64,000 nt of DNA. Source: Sphingomonas palmae (GTDB lineage Bacteria; Pseudomonadota; Alphaproteobacteria; Sphingomonadales; Sphingomonadaceae). The stretch lies in contig NZ_FNZZ01000008.1 in assembly GCF_900109565.1 (NCBI RefSeq), forward strand, positions 48,352 to 112,351, read 5' to 3'. A program made the position numbers and the translations under genes. Each line of letters opens with the position of its first letter. Position 1 is the stretch's first letter. Shown one piece after another: positions 10,729-21,153 of this stretch. Below the pieces are notes generated by a model. The model searched no databases, was not told the origin of the DNA, and worked only from the letters and a program-made list of their open reading frames with translations.

Positions 10729-11578
10729 GCACGCCTGTGCGCCAGGTTGTACTGCCCGACGGCACCCACGTTCCCGCGCTTGGGCAGGGAACGTGGAACA
10801 TGGCCGAGCACGCCGACGCAAGGCCTGAGGAGATCGCCGCGCTGCGCGACGGTGTCGAGCGTGGGCTGACGCTGATCGACACCGCCAAAATGTACGCCGA
10901 CGGGCGCAGCGAGCAGCTGGTCGGTGAGGCGATCGCGGGATTACGCGACCGCGTGTTTATCGTCACCAAGGCGTATCCGCACCACGCCGGGCGCGACACG
11001 TTGCCCCGCGCCTGCGAGGCGAGCCTGCGTCGGCTCAGCACGGACACGATCGACCTCTACCTGCTTCATTGGCGCGGGAGCGTGCCCTTGGCGGAGACGG
11101 TCGATGCGATGGAGGCGCTGGTCACGCGCGGGCTGATCGCGCGCTGGGGGGTGAGCAACCTCGACCGCGATGACATGGAAGAACTCGTCACGGCAGGCGG
11201 TGCGAACTGCGCGACCAACCAGATCCTCTACAATCTCTCGCGCCGCGCCCTCCAACACGACCTGATCCCTTGGCTGACCGAGCGGCACATGCCCGTCATG
11301 GCGTACAGCCCGGTCGAGCAGGGACGATTGCTCGGCCACGCTGCCTTGCGCGAGGTCGCCAAGGCACGCGGGGCGACGCCGGCGCAGGTCGCACTCGCCT
11401 GGCTGCTGGCGCGCGATGGCGTGATCGCAATCCCCAAGGCGGGGACGCGCGCGCACGTCGCGGAGAACGCGGCCGCGGCAGAACTCGTGCTGAGCGCGGA
11501 CGACCTCGCCGCGCTCGACCGCGCCTTCCCGCGCGCCGCACCTCGCCCACTCGACATGCTTAACGAAGGACCAAGACG

Positions 11579-12559
<981 letters not shown>

Positions 12560-13403
12560 GCGCCCCTCCTTCGCCGCGATCGCGCCCGGCCGGCTAGCGG
12601 TGGTGACGGGCGCGGCGAGCGGGATCGGGCTCGCCGCGGCACGTGCGTTCGCCAAACGCGGCATGCGCGTCGCGCTGGTCGATCGCGCGGGTGAGGCGCT
12701 CGACGCAGCCGCGCGCGCGATTGAGGGTGCAACCGCGTACGCGCTCGACGTTGCCAATCCCGATGCCTTGGTCACGCTGGCGGAGGAACTGGGCGAGGCC
12801 CCTGCCCTCCTCATGAACAACGCCGCGATCGGGGCGGGAGGCGACGTGCTCGCGGGGGTTTCTGCTTGGCATAGGCTGATCGACGTCAACCTGATGGGGG
12901 TGCTCCACGGTGTTGCTGCCTTCGCTCCCGCGATGATCGCTGGTGCCGAGCCGGCAATGATCGTCAACACCGGCTCGAAACAGGGCATCACCCAGCCGCC
13001 CGGCAACACCGCCTACAACGTCAGCAAGGCGGGCGTGAAGGCGCTGACCGAGGGGCTGTCGCACACGTTGCGCGAGGCAACCGGCGAGCGCGTGACCGCG
13101 CACCTGCTGATCCCCGGCTACACCCACACCGGCATGACCGCACGCGGGACGGAGAAGCCCGCCGCGGCGTGGAGCGCGGAGCAGGTCGTCGATCACATGC
13201 TTGCCGCACTGGAGGCGGGCGACTTCTACCTGCTGTGTCCCGACAATGAGACCACGCACGAGCAGGATGCGAAACGGATCGCCTAGGCCGCGCGCGATGT
13301 AATCGAGAACCGCCCCGCGCTATCGCGCTGGCACCCGGCGTGGAAGGATGCGTTCGCGCGTTACATGGCGGAGTAAGGGTGTGTGCGTGTCTTGGTGTCG
13401 ACA

Positions 13404-13423
13404 TGCACACATTCCTGTGTGCA
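13404..13423. terminator. Inverted repeat between converging genes
   Basis: TGCACACA-TTCC-TGTGTGCA is a perfect 8-bp stem with a 4-base loop in the gap between the SDR (plus strand) and rlpA (minus strand). Its position fits a bidirectional terminator for the converging transcripts. There is no U-tract, so the call is tentative. Confidence 0.4.
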
Positions 13424-13472
13424 ACTCGCTTACGTGGTCGTCACGCGTGTGCGTCGATAGCGTCGCTATGTA

Positions 13473-14012
13473 TCACTGCGCCGCGAGCACCGAGCGCCAC
13501 GCCGCCAGCTGTCCCGGCGAGGCCTCGCGCCGAGCCACGGCGGGCTTGCCGCGCCGCAGCCGCGCACGGTCGCGCTCGGGCGGGTCGACCAGCTGCACAT
13601 GCACCTCCGCACGCCCCGCCTGCTCGATCCCGAGCAACCGCGCCGCCCCGCGTGACAGGTCGATGACGCGCGTGGGCGAGAACGGCCCGCGATCGTTGAC
13701 GCGCACCAGGATTGTCCGCCCGGTCGTGAGCGCGGTCACCTCAACGTAACTCGGCAGCGGCAAGGTCGTATGCGCCCCGCTCACCCAGCGCGCCCGGTAA
13801 CGCTCGCCGTTCGCGGTACGGTTGCCTGACTCGCTGCCGTACCAGCTGGCGTAACCCACCACCTCATACCCCGGCGCAGCCGCAGGCACGTAGGTCACCC
13901 CACGTACGCTGTACGGCCACCCGATCTTCACCGGCCAGTCGCTCACCTGTGCGCCGGCGCATCCGATAAGCGTGAGCGTCGGGGCAACCGGAAGGAACCG
14001 CAGCATCAGCAT
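13473..14012 (-). CDS. rlpA: RlpA-type septal lytic transglycosylase-like lipoprotein
   Basis: 179 residues. Signal peptide with lipobox LIGC, then a double-psi beta-barrel: GYASWYGSESGNRTANGERY, VRVNDRGPF and VIDLSRGAARLLGI are the conserved RlpA blocks, including the Asp of NDRGPF. The SPOR domain found in full-size RlpA is absent, as in many short alphaproteobacterial versions. Acts on peptidoglycan in the periplasm or outer membrane. Follows rmlA by 14 bases and is probably the last gene of the rml transcript. Confidence 0.85.
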   Translation of the reverse strand: MLMLRFLPVAPTLTLIGCAGAQVSDWPVKIGWPYSVRGVTYVPAAAPGYEVVGYASWYGSESGNRTANGERYRARWVSGAHTTLPLPSYVEVTALTTGRTILVRVNDRGPFSPTRVIDLSRGAARLLGIEQAGRAEVHVQLVDPPERDRARLRRGKPAVARREASPGQLAAWRSVLAAQ

Positions 14013-14026
14013 GCGCGACCGTTGCG

Positions 14027-14896
14027 TTAGCTGGCATCAACCGCTCGTAGGATAGCGCGGCCGTAGTTGGTCTTCTTGAACTTCTCACCCGCCGCGCGTG
14101 CTTGTTCGGCGGAGATGAAGCCCATTTCGAACGCAATTTCTTCAAGGCAAGCGATCTGGACGCCTTGGCGGTGCTGAAGCGTGCGAACAAATTCTCCAGC
14201 CTCTAGCAGGCTGTCGTGCGTGCCGGTGTCGAGCCAAGCGTAGCCGCGACCCATTTGCTCAACGTAGAGGTCGCCCGCATCGAGGTAGATACGGTTGAGG
14301 TCGGTGATCTCGAGCTCGCCACGTGCCGACGGCTTCAGGTTACGTGCGAAGTCAACGACGCGGTTGTCGTAGAAGTATAGGCCGGTAACCGCGTGGTTGG
14401 ACTTGGGCTGCGCGGGCTTCTCCTCAAGGCTGACTGCGCGGCCACCCTCGCCGAATTCGACCACGCCATAACGCTCGGGGTCTTCGACCTGGTAGGAAAA
14501 CACAGTTGCGCCACCTTTGCGCGCGACCGCACTTTCGAGCAGATTGGTCAGGTGTGCGCCGAAGAAGATGTTGTCGCCCAAGACCAGCGCAACGTCGTCG
14601 TCGCCGATGAAGTCCGCGCCGATCGTGAACGCCTGTGCGAGGCCGTCGGGGCTCGGCTGCTCGGCGTAAGCGATCGAAATACCAAAGGCGGAGCCGTCCG
14701 CGAACAGCCGGCGATAATTGTCGAGATATTCGGGGCTGGAAATGATCAGCACGTCGCGGATTCCCGCGAGCATCAGCACGCTGAGCGGGTAATAGATCAT
14801 CGGCTTGTCGTAGACGGGCAAGAGCTGCTTGTTGACGGCGAGCGTCGCCGGGTGGAGCCGCGTGCCCGAGCCGCCCGCCAGGATGATGCCCTTCAC
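14027..14896 (-). CDS. rmlA: Glucose-1-phosphate thymidylyltransferase
   Basis: 289 residues from GTG; the longer open frame upstream belongs to rmlD. First step to dTDP-L-rhamnose: dTTP + glucose-1-P. Has [10 protein letters not shown], the [16 protein letters not shown] motif, [16 protein letters not shown], and LEEKP. The GTG overlaps the rmlD stop as GTGA, a coupling arrangement. The C-terminus FKKTNYG is usual for the family. Confidence 0.97.
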   Translation of the reverse strand: MKGIILAGGSGTRLHPATLAVNKQLLPVYDKPMIYYPLSVLMLAGIRDVLIISSPEYLDNYRRLFADGSAFGISIAYAEQPSPDGLAQAFTIGADFIGDDDVALVLGDNIFFGAHLTNLLESAVARKGGATVFSYQVEDPERYGVVEFGEGGRAVSLEEKPAQPKSNHAVTGLYFYDNRVVDFARNLKPSARGELEITDLNRIYLDAGDLYVEQMGRGYAWLDTGTHDSLLEAGEFVRTLQHRQGVQIACLEEIAFEMGFISAEQARAAGEKFKKTNYGRAILRAVDAS

Positions 14897-15834
14897 TTCA
14901 CGTCTCCGATGAGTTCGTTCAGAATGTCGCCGAGCGCGTCCTGCCAGGGACGCGGCTCGATCCCGTAGGCCCGTTGGATCGCCGAATGGCTGAGCAGCGA
15001 GTTGGCCGGGCGCTTGGCCGGTGTCGGGTACTCGGCGGTGGCAATACCCGCGACCTCGGCCGAGGCTCCGCCGCACGACGCAGACTGACGAAAGATTTCG
15101 CGCGCGAAGCCAGCCCAGGTGACGTCGCCCGCGTTGGAGAAATGGAACGTGCCGGTCGGCGCGTCCGCATCCGCGATCAGCCGGAGCGTGATCGTGTGGA
15201 GCGCTTGCGCCAGGTCGGCCGCGCTGGTGGGTGAGCCGCGCTGGTCGTCGACGACGCGCAACGTCGGGTTGGTCGCGGCGACGCGCAGCATCGTTTTCAC
15301 GAAATTATTGCCGTGTGCCGACACGACCCAGGCGGTGCGCACGATCGCGTGGCGGGCTCCGCTGGTGCGCACCGCGAGCTCGCCGCCGAGCTTCGACGCG
15401 CCATAGACGCCGAGCGGCGCAACCGGATCGTTCACCTCCCACGCACCCGCCTTGTCGCCGGCGAAGACGTAGTCGGTCGATACCTGGACGAGCGGGATGC
15501 CAGCGTCCGCGCACGCCTTGCCGAACGCCGCGGGCGCCATCGCGTTGACGGCCCAGGCGGTGACCAAGTCGCTCTCCGCCTTGTCGACCGCGGTATAGGC
15601 GGCACCGTTGATCACCGCCGCGAACGGCTGGCCGTCGTGCCCGGCCGCGACGCGTGCCTCAATTGCCGCGGTGTCGGTCAGGTCGAGGTCGGCGACGTCG
15701 ACCGCCACCACCTGGACGCCAGCGGGCCAGGTGAGCCGCTGGAGCTCGGTGCCGAGCTGCCCGTTGGCGCCGGTGACGAGGATGGCACCTGTCGCCGTGT
15801 CGCTCTGTCGGCTCGTCGACGTGTCGACAGACAT
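14893..15834 (-). CDS. rmlD: dTDP-4-dehydrorhamnose reductase
   Basis: 313 residues from ATG at 15834, which shares its A with the rmlB TAA (TAATG). Last step: NADPH reduction to dTDP-L-rhamnose. Shows the Rossmann motif VTGANGQLG, the [13 protein letters not shown] block, STDYVFAG and catalytic YGASKLGGE. Preceded by about 13 extra polar residues (Ser/Thr-rich) before the family start; a later start is possible. Confidence 0.96.
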   Translation of the reverse strand: MSVDTSTSRQSDTATGAILVTGANGQLGTELQRLTWPAGVQVVAVDVADLDLTDTAAIEARVAAGHDGQPFAAVINGAAYTAVDKAESDLVTAWAVNAMAPAAFGKACADAGIPLVQVSTDYVFAGDKAGAWEVNDPVAPLGVYGASKLGGELAVRTSGARHAIVRTAWVVSAHGNNFVKTMLRVAATNPTLRVVDDQRGSPTSAADLAQALHTITLRLIADADAPTGTFHFSNAGDVTWAGFAREIFRQSASCGGASAEVAGIATAEYPTPAKRPANSLLSHSAIQRAYGIEPRPWQDALGDILNELIGDVK

Positions 15835-16886
15835 TATGCCGCGACCCCGCGGCGCTCGGACGCCTTGGCCGCCACCAGCGGACGCCACCAATCCTCGTTG
15901 GCGAGGTACCATTCGACCGTCTTGCGGATGCCGCTCTCGAACGTCTCCTGCGGGTACCAGCCGAGCTCGTCGCCGATGCGGGACGCGTCGATCGCGTAGC
16001 GCTTGTCGTGGCCGGGGCGGTCGGCGACCTCGCTCATCTGCTCGGCGTAGGGCCTGCCGTCGGCGCGCGGGCGCAGCTCGTCGAGGATCGAACACAGCGT
16101 GCGCACGACATCGATGTTCTGCCGCTCGTTGTGCCCGCCGACATTGTAGGTGCGCCCGACCTCGCCGCGCTCGAACACCGCCTGGAGCGCGCGGACGTGA
16201 TCCTCGACGAACAGCCAGTCGCGCACCTGGTCGCCGCGGCCGTAGATGGGGAGCTTCTCGCCATCCAGCGCCTTGGCGATCATCAGCGGGATCAGCTTCT
16301 CGGGGAAATGGTACGGCCCGTAATTGTTCGAGCAATTGGTAATCAGCACCGGCAGCCCGAAGGTGTGGCCCCAGGCGCTCACCAGATGGTCCGATCCCGC
16401 TTTGCTCGCCGAATAGGGCGAGCGCGGGTCGTAGGGCGTGTCCTCGGTGAACAGCCCGGTGTCGCCCAACGTCCCGTACACCTCGTCGGTCGAGATATGG
16501 TGGAAGCGGAACGCCGCGCGCGCGTCCTCATCCAGCCCCAGCCAATAGGCGCGCGCCTCGGCGAGCATCGTGTAGGTGCCGACCACGTTGGTCTGGACGA
16601 ACGCGCCGGGGCCATCGATCGAGCGGTCGACGTGGCTCTCGGCCGCCAGATGCGTGATCACGTCGGGCTTGAACTCGGTGATCGCGGCGCGCACCGCGTC
16701 GGCGTCGCAGATGTCCCCCTGCACGAAGCGATAGCGATTGCTGTCCGCGACGCGCTCCACGGTCGACAGCGTGCCCGCGTAGGTCAGCTTGTCGAAGTTG
16801 AGCACTTCATGGTCGGTGTGCTCGATTAGGTGACGGACGAGCGCCGAGCCGATGAAGCCGGCCCCGCCGGTGACGAAGATACGCAT
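15834..16886 (-). CDS. rmlB: dTDP-glucose 4,6-dehydratase
   Basis: 350 residues from ATG at 16886. NAD-dependent dehydratase making dTDP-4-keto-6-deoxyglucose. Motifs: [45 protein letters not shown] (catalytic Tyr/Lys), [22 protein letters not shown]. Full length. Ten bases downstream of rmlC in a compact rmlC-B-D-A operon on the minus strand. Confidence 0.97.
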   Translation of the reverse strand: MRIFVTGGAGFIGSALVRHLIEHTDHEVLNFDKLTYAGTLSTVERVADSNRYRFVQGDICDADAVRAAITEFKPDVITHLAAESHVDRSIDGPGAFVQTNVVGTYTMLAEARAYWLGLDEDARAAFRFHHISTDEVYGTLGDTGLFTEDTPYDPRSPYSASKAGSDHLVSAWGHTFGLPVLITNCSNNYGPYHFPEKLIPLMIAKALDGEKLPIYGRGDQVRDWLFVEDHVRALQAVFERGEVGRTYNVGGHNERQNIDVVRTLCSILDELRPRADGRPYAEQMSEVADRPGHDKRYAIDASRIGDELGWYPQETFESGIRKTVEWYLANEDWWRPLVAAKASERRGVAA

Positions 16887-16896
16887 CGATAATCCT

Positions 16897-17454
16897 TCAG
16901 GCGAGGGGCTGGAGCGGGTTGCCGTCATAGGCGAACAGGCTGTCGAACTCGGCGAGCGTCGGCTGCACCTTGTCCTTGTCGGATAGCTCGGGCGCCGTGC
17001 CCGCCGGCATCGGCCAGTCGATCCCGACCGAGTCCCAGCGGATGCCGCCATCGGCCTCGGGCGCGTAGGTGTCCGAGCATTTGTAGGTCACCTCGCAGTC
17101 CGGCTCGAGCGTGACGAAGCCGTGCGCGAAGCCGATGGGAATGAACAGCTGGTGCCCGTTCTCCGCGCTGAGCTCGGCGCCGACCCACTCGCCGTAGGTC
17201 GGCGAGCCCGCCCGCACGTCGACCGCGACGTCCCAGATGCGCCCACGCACGCAGCGCACGAGCTTGTCCTGCCCGCGCGGAGGCGTCTGGAAATGCAGCC
17301 CGCGCAATGTGTAGGCTGGCACCGACAGCGAGTGATTGTCCTGCACGAAGGTGCAGGTGATGCCGAGCTTGGCGAACGCCGGCTCGGAATACACCTCGGT
17401 GAACCAGCCGCGGGCATCGCCAAAACGGCGAGGTTTGATCAGTTGAACGGACAT
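16897..17454 (-). CDS. rmlC: dTDP-4-dehydrorhamnose 3,5-epimerase
   Basis: 185 residues, cupin fold epimerase. Conserved blocks [36 protein letters not shown] (catalytic His), [36 protein letters not shown] and [18 protein letters not shown] (catalytic Tyr). First gene of the rml operon; the 136-base gap to the divergent plus-strand operon at 17591 should hold both promoters. Confidence 0.97.
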   Translation of the reverse strand: MSVQLIKPRRFGDARGWFTEVYSEPAFAKLGITCTFVQDNHSLSVPAYTLRGLHFQTPPRGQDKLVRCVRGRIWDVAVDVRAGSPTYGEWVGAELSAENGHQLFIPIGFAHGFVTLEPDCEVTYKCSDTYAPEADGGIRWDSVGIDWPMPAGTAPELSDKDKVQPTLAEFDSLFAYDGNPLQPLA

Positions 17455-17590
17455 GGGCGGGCCTTCTATTGCGGCACCGCGGGAACGGCAATGAGGCTAA
17501 GTGGGATTGCCCGCGTTGCGGTATTTGCCACTTTTCAATACAGCGGCGACCCATTGCGGTAACGCGTAGCGAATTGATTGCTCAAATTCG

Positions 17591-18847
17591 TTGTTGCTGC
17601 GGCATTCCAAGGAGTTGGTGTTGCAGCCGCGTTCGTTTGTTAAGCCTGGATTGATCCTGCTCCTAGGGCTCCTGATCGGCTGGGGTGTGCTGGCAGCGAC
17701 AATCGATCGGGTGTTCGCTAACCGGGCACCTGCGCTTGCCTTGCAGTGGAACCCGGCCAGTGCAGATGGCAACGCTCGTCTCGGCGACACGTTGCTGCAA
17801 GGCGGTGATATCAAGGCAAATGCTGCCCGCATTGCCGCGCTCGCAGATCGCTCGATCGGACGGCAGCCGATTAATCCTGTAGCAGCACGCCTACTTGGCT
17901 TGGTCGCTGCGGCCCGCGGAGATGAAGCGCGCGCAACCGGGCTGGTCCACTATGCGGAGGCCATGTCGCGGCGGGATTTGCCGACGCAATTGTGGTTGAT
18001 TGAAACCAACGTTGCGCGCGGCGACGTGGACGCGGCGCTGCGCCACTACAACCGTGCCCTGAAAACCTCGGTCAGCGGCCGCAACCTGCTCTTCCCAATC
18101 CTGGCGCAGGCCGCGAACGATCGTGCGATCTGGGTGCCGCTCAGCCGCATGCTCGCCGAGCAACCGCAATGGTGGCGCCCGTTCATGGTGCAGGCGGTTC
18201 AGCAAGGTAACAACCCCGATGCCTTGTACGCCTTCGCGCGCCGGCTTGGTATCGACAAACCAGAACGGCTCGACACCGGGTTGTTGCAGGGAATCGAGAA
18301 GCGCCTGGTTGATCTGGGCGACTATCGCCGCAGCGCCGAACTGTTCAACCGTGCACACGGCCAACCTGTGGGCTCCAATCCTTTGCTGCGCAACGGCGGG
18401 TTCGAGCAACCGAGCGGGTTCGATCCGTTCGAGTGGAATTTGAAAGACGAGCCCGATCTTGCCGCGGTGCGCCAGCCGAGCCCGCGTGCGCAGCGCGGCA
18501 GCGCACTGTTCCTGACCGCAACGAACGGGCGCGGCGGTGATCTGGCAGTACAGTTGATCATGCTGACACCTGGACGCTACGTTGTTGGGGCGCTGGTGGG
18601 CGGTGTGTCAGGTGATCCGCTCGCCTTTCCGCATCTCGTCGTGCGCTGCGCCAAGGACGGGCGCGAGATCGTGAACACCCCCTTCCCCACCGCGCCGAAC
18701 GACGGTCGGGCATGGCGCACCGATTTTACGGTACCCGCCGGCTGCGCGGCACAGCGCATCGTCTTTCAGGCGACCGCCTCGCTGGACCCTTCCGGCCTGA
18801 CGCCGTGGATCGACAACATCACCATTCAACCGCAAGAAGGACGCTGA
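17591..18847 (+). CDS. Membrane-anchored TPR-like protein of the polysaccharide locus
   Basis: 418 residues as drawn from TTG; an in-frame GTG at 17618, just after AAGGAG (17609-17614), is an alternative start. One N-terminal transmembrane segment (LILLLGLLIGWGVLAA), then an alpha-helical repeat-rich region (residues about 60-260, ARLLGLVAAARGDEARA, DVDAALRHYNRAL) resembling TPRs. A C-terminal beta-rich domain begins LLRNGGFEQPSGFDPFEW, like carbohydrate-binding jelly rolls. Next to a polymerase and an exporter with 1-base spacing, it is likely a periplasmic assembly factor for the polysaccharide. Function not established. Confidence 0.7.
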   Translation: MLLRHSKELVLQPRSFVKPGLILLLGLLIGWGVLAATIDRVFANRAPALALQWNPASADGNARLGDTLLQGGDIKANAARIAALADRSIGRQPINPVAARLLGLVAAARGDEARATGLVHYAEAMSRRDLPTQLWLIETNVARGDVDAALRHYNRALKTSVSGRNLLFPILAQAANDRAIWVPLSRMLAEQPQWWRPFMVQAVQQGNNPDALYAFARRLGIDKPERLDTGLLQGIEKRLVDLGDYRRSAELFNRAHGQPVGSNPLLRNGGFEQPSGFDPFEWNLKDEPDLAAVRQPSPRAQRGSALFLTATNGRGGDLAVQLIMLTPGRYVVGALVGGVSGDPLAFPHLVVRCAKDGREIVNTPFPTAPNDGRAWRTDFTVPAGCAAQRIVFQATASLDPSGLTPWIDNITIQPQEGR

Positions 18848-18848
18848 C

Positions 18849-20309
18849 ATGGCGTCGCCCCGTCATCACCGCGCACGCGCTCATCGTTCAGCCGCCACGT
18901 ATGGCTGGCTCCCGTCCGCGCTACAGGGGCCGCTAGCGCAGACCGCCCCTTTTTACCTGCTGCTACTGCTGCTCGTCACCTGCGCACTTGGCGGTGGATC
19001 ATCGTTCGCCGACGTTTATTCGCTGCTATACGTCCGGCCGATCGCGATCATCTGCTTTATCGCGGCGCTGCTGACCCCGACCGTTGCCGATTGGCGCACG
19101 TATCGCGCGCCCTTGCTGCTGTTCGCGGTGTTTGCGCTGCTGATGGCGGCTCAATTGATTCCGCTGCCGCCATCGGTCTGGACCACGCTGCCCGGACGCG
19201 CACCCTACGTTTCAGCCGCGGCGCTGTCCGGCATTGCGCAACCGTGGCGACCGATTTCGCTGACGCCCGACCTGACGCTCAACAGTCTCGCCGCCTTGAT
19301 CGTGCCTGGCGCAGTACTGGCCGCCTTTATCAAGCTGACACCTGTCCAGCGGCGCGCAATCGTGCTGGTGTTGATAGTGCTGTGCGGCCTGAGCGCTGCC
19401 CTGGGCGTGGCACAGTTCGCAGGCGGCAAGCGCAATCTGCTCTACTGGTATCAGCGCACCTACCAGGGATACCCGGTCGGTTTCCTGTCCAACCGCAACC
19501 ACCATGCGGTGTTGCTGGCGCTCGTATTTCCTACGCTTCGCGTGTGGACGCTGTCGACAACCCAGAACAAGGCTTGGCGCGTGCGTCGGCAATGGGTCGC
19601 GCTTGCGCTGGGCGCGTTCACTCTCCCGGTGATCCTGGCGACCGGATCACGCGCGGGAATGATGGTGACGCTGCTGAGCCTGGCGACCACCTTTGCGCTG
19701 TTTCCCGCTCGATCGGATCGCGAACGTGGTTCGTCCGCGGCACCGCGCTGGCACGGCCGATTGCTGCGCTTTGGCGTGCCGGCGGTGCTGCTGCTGCTGG
19801 TTGCGCTGACCTACGCGTTCGGTCGCGCCGCCTCGATCGACCGGTTCCTATCGTTGTCGGCGCTCGATAACGACCAACGGTTCCTGTACGCGCCGATCGT
19901 TCTCGCTATCGTCAAAGCCAATTTTCCCGTCGGCACCGGCTTTGGCAGCTTCGATCCGGTTTTCCGTCAATATGAGCCCGACGCGATCCTCAAGAGCAGC
20001 TTCTACAATCACGCGCATAATGAGCTGTTCGAACTGGCAATGATGGCGGGTTTGGCGGGATTGCTGCTGTTGGTCGGGTTCCTGCTGTGGTGGGCGGTGC
20101 GGATGATCGCTGCGTTGCGCGTGCGTGGTGTCGCCGAAACCAATCTCGCGCTACTGGGCGGTGTGGTCGTCGCCTTTATACTGCTTGCCAGCTTGTTTGA
20201 TTATCCGTTGCGCGCGCCGTTGATGGCGGCGGTGTTCACGCTCGGCTGCTGCCTGTTGTGCGAACGCCCAGGCACCGCGGCGAACACGGTTCGAACATCC
20301 CGGCTGTGA
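18849..20309 (+). CDS. O-antigen ligase/Wzy-type polysaccharide polymerase
   Basis: 486 residues, polytopic inner-membrane protein with about a dozen hydrophobic helices and a large periplasmic loop. The region GTGFGSFDPVFRQYEPD and FYNHAHNELFELAMMAGLAG is the Wzy_C/ligase signature with the conserved His near the periplasmic face. Expected to polymerise lipid-linked repeat units (Wzy) rather than ligate O-antigen, given the neighbouring Wza and Wzz/BY-kinase genes. ATG lies 1 base after the preceding stop. Confidence 0.88.
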   Translation: MASPRHHRARAHRSAATYGWLPSALQGPLAQTAPFYLLLLLLVTCALGGGSSFADVYSLLYVRPIAIICFIAALLTPTVADWRTYRAPLLLFAVFALLMAAQLIPLPPSVWTTLPGRAPYVSAAALSGIAQPWRPISLTPDLTLNSLAALIVPGAVLAAFIKLTPVQRRAIVLVLIVLCGLSAALGVAQFAGGKRNLLYWYQRTYQGYPVGFLSNRNHHAVLLALVFPTLRVWTLSTTQNKAWRVRRQWVALALGAFTLPVILATGSRAGMMVTLLSLATTFALFPARSDRERGSSAAPRWHGRLLRFGVPAVLLLLVALTYAFGRAASIDRFLSLSALDNDQRFLYAPIVLAIVKANFPVGTGFGSFDPVFRQYEPDAILKSSFYNHAHNELFELAMMAGLAGLLLLVGFLLWWAVRMIAALRVRGVAETNLALLGGVVVAFILLASLFDYPLRAPLMAAVFTLGCCLLCERPGTAANTVRTSRL

Positions 20310-20419
20310 CTTCCTTTCATGGCCGGTCTCATCATCGGCCCAGCCTACATTGCCACGATGGGGAAGCTGCCATAGAGGGTGGAACATATGTCCCCGGTGC
20401 CCAGGAGCCCGCCTCCCCA

Positions 20420-21130
20420 ATGAAGTTCTCCCTTGTCACGGCTACGTTGATCGCGCTGATCGGCGTCAGCGGGTGTGCCGAAGACCGGTTCGTTGGCCGC
20501 CCCGGATTGACTGTCGTGCAGCAGGGCGCCCTACCTGAACCGCTCGCCACCGATCTCGTGTCGGCGTCGCGTCCGCAGGTGCTCGGACCGTTCGATCAAT
20601 TGTCGGTCGACGTGTTCGGCTTGCCCGAATTCAGCCGCACGGTAACGATCGATCGCAGCGGCAATATCTCCCTGCCGCTGGCGGGCGAGATCCCGGCCGC
20701 GGGCAAGACACCGACCCAATTGGCCCAAGCGGTGACGCAGAGCCTGCGCGCCAATTACGTGCGCGACCCGCGCGTCACGATCAATGTCACCCAGGTCGTC
20801 AGTCAGGTTCTGACGGTATCGGGTCAGGTGCGTCAGCCCGGGCTCTACCCGGTGACCGGGCGCATGACGCTGCTACGTGCGATCGCGCGCGCGCAGGGCG
20901 TGTCGGACGTCGCACGTGAAGACCTCGTGCTGGTGTTCCGGCGCGTGAACGGCCGCGACACGGTAGGCTTGTACGATCTACGCGCGATCCAGCAGGGCAT
21001 TTACGCCGATCCCGAAGTGTTCGCGAACGACGTCGTGCAGGTCGATGCATCGCGCGCCCGTCGCCTCTTCAACCTGGCCATTGCGTCGTCGGGGCTGATT
21101 GCCGGCCCGCTGATCGCGATCCTGAACTGA
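20420..21130 (+). CDS. Polysaccharide export outer-membrane lipoprotein (Wza/BexD type)
   Basis: 236 residues from ATG at 20420 (AGGAG 13 bases upstream). Signal peptide with lipobox VSGC. Contains a Poly_export domain (LGPFDQLSVDVFGLPEFSRT, VTIDRSGNISLPLAGEI) and a SLBB domain (VSGQVRQPGLYPVTGRMTLL). Forms the outer-membrane pore for export. The C-terminal hydrophobic stretch LAIASSGLIAGPLIAIL resembles the terminal amphipathic helix that spans the outer membrane in Wza. Directly upstream of its usual partner, the Wzz/BY-kinase. Confidence 0.93.
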   Translation: MKFSLVTATLIALIGVSGCAEDRFVGRPGLTVVQQGALPEPLATDLVSASRPQVLGPFDQLSVDVFGLPEFSRTVTIDRSGNISLPLAGEIPAAGKTPTQLAQAVTQSLRANYVRDPRVTINVTQVVSQVLTVSGQVRQPGLYPVTGRMTLLRAIARAQGVSDVAREDLVLVFRRVNGRDTVGLYDLRAIQQGIYADPEVFANDVVQVDASRARRLFNLAIASSGLIAGPLIAILN

Positions 21131-21153
21131 TCCTGCGGAAAGCTGGCGGAGCA

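Noticed and set aside
9472..10821. 449-residue open frame antisense to the alcohol dehydrogenase
   Set aside because: It mirrors the coding strand of a clear enzyme and has no family motif; long antisense frames are expected in high-GC DNA.
15811..15832. GTCGAC-type motifs at the rmlD start and near 48366
   Set aside because: Isolated occurrences without the 8-base series seen around parA; expected by chance in GC-rich coding DNA.
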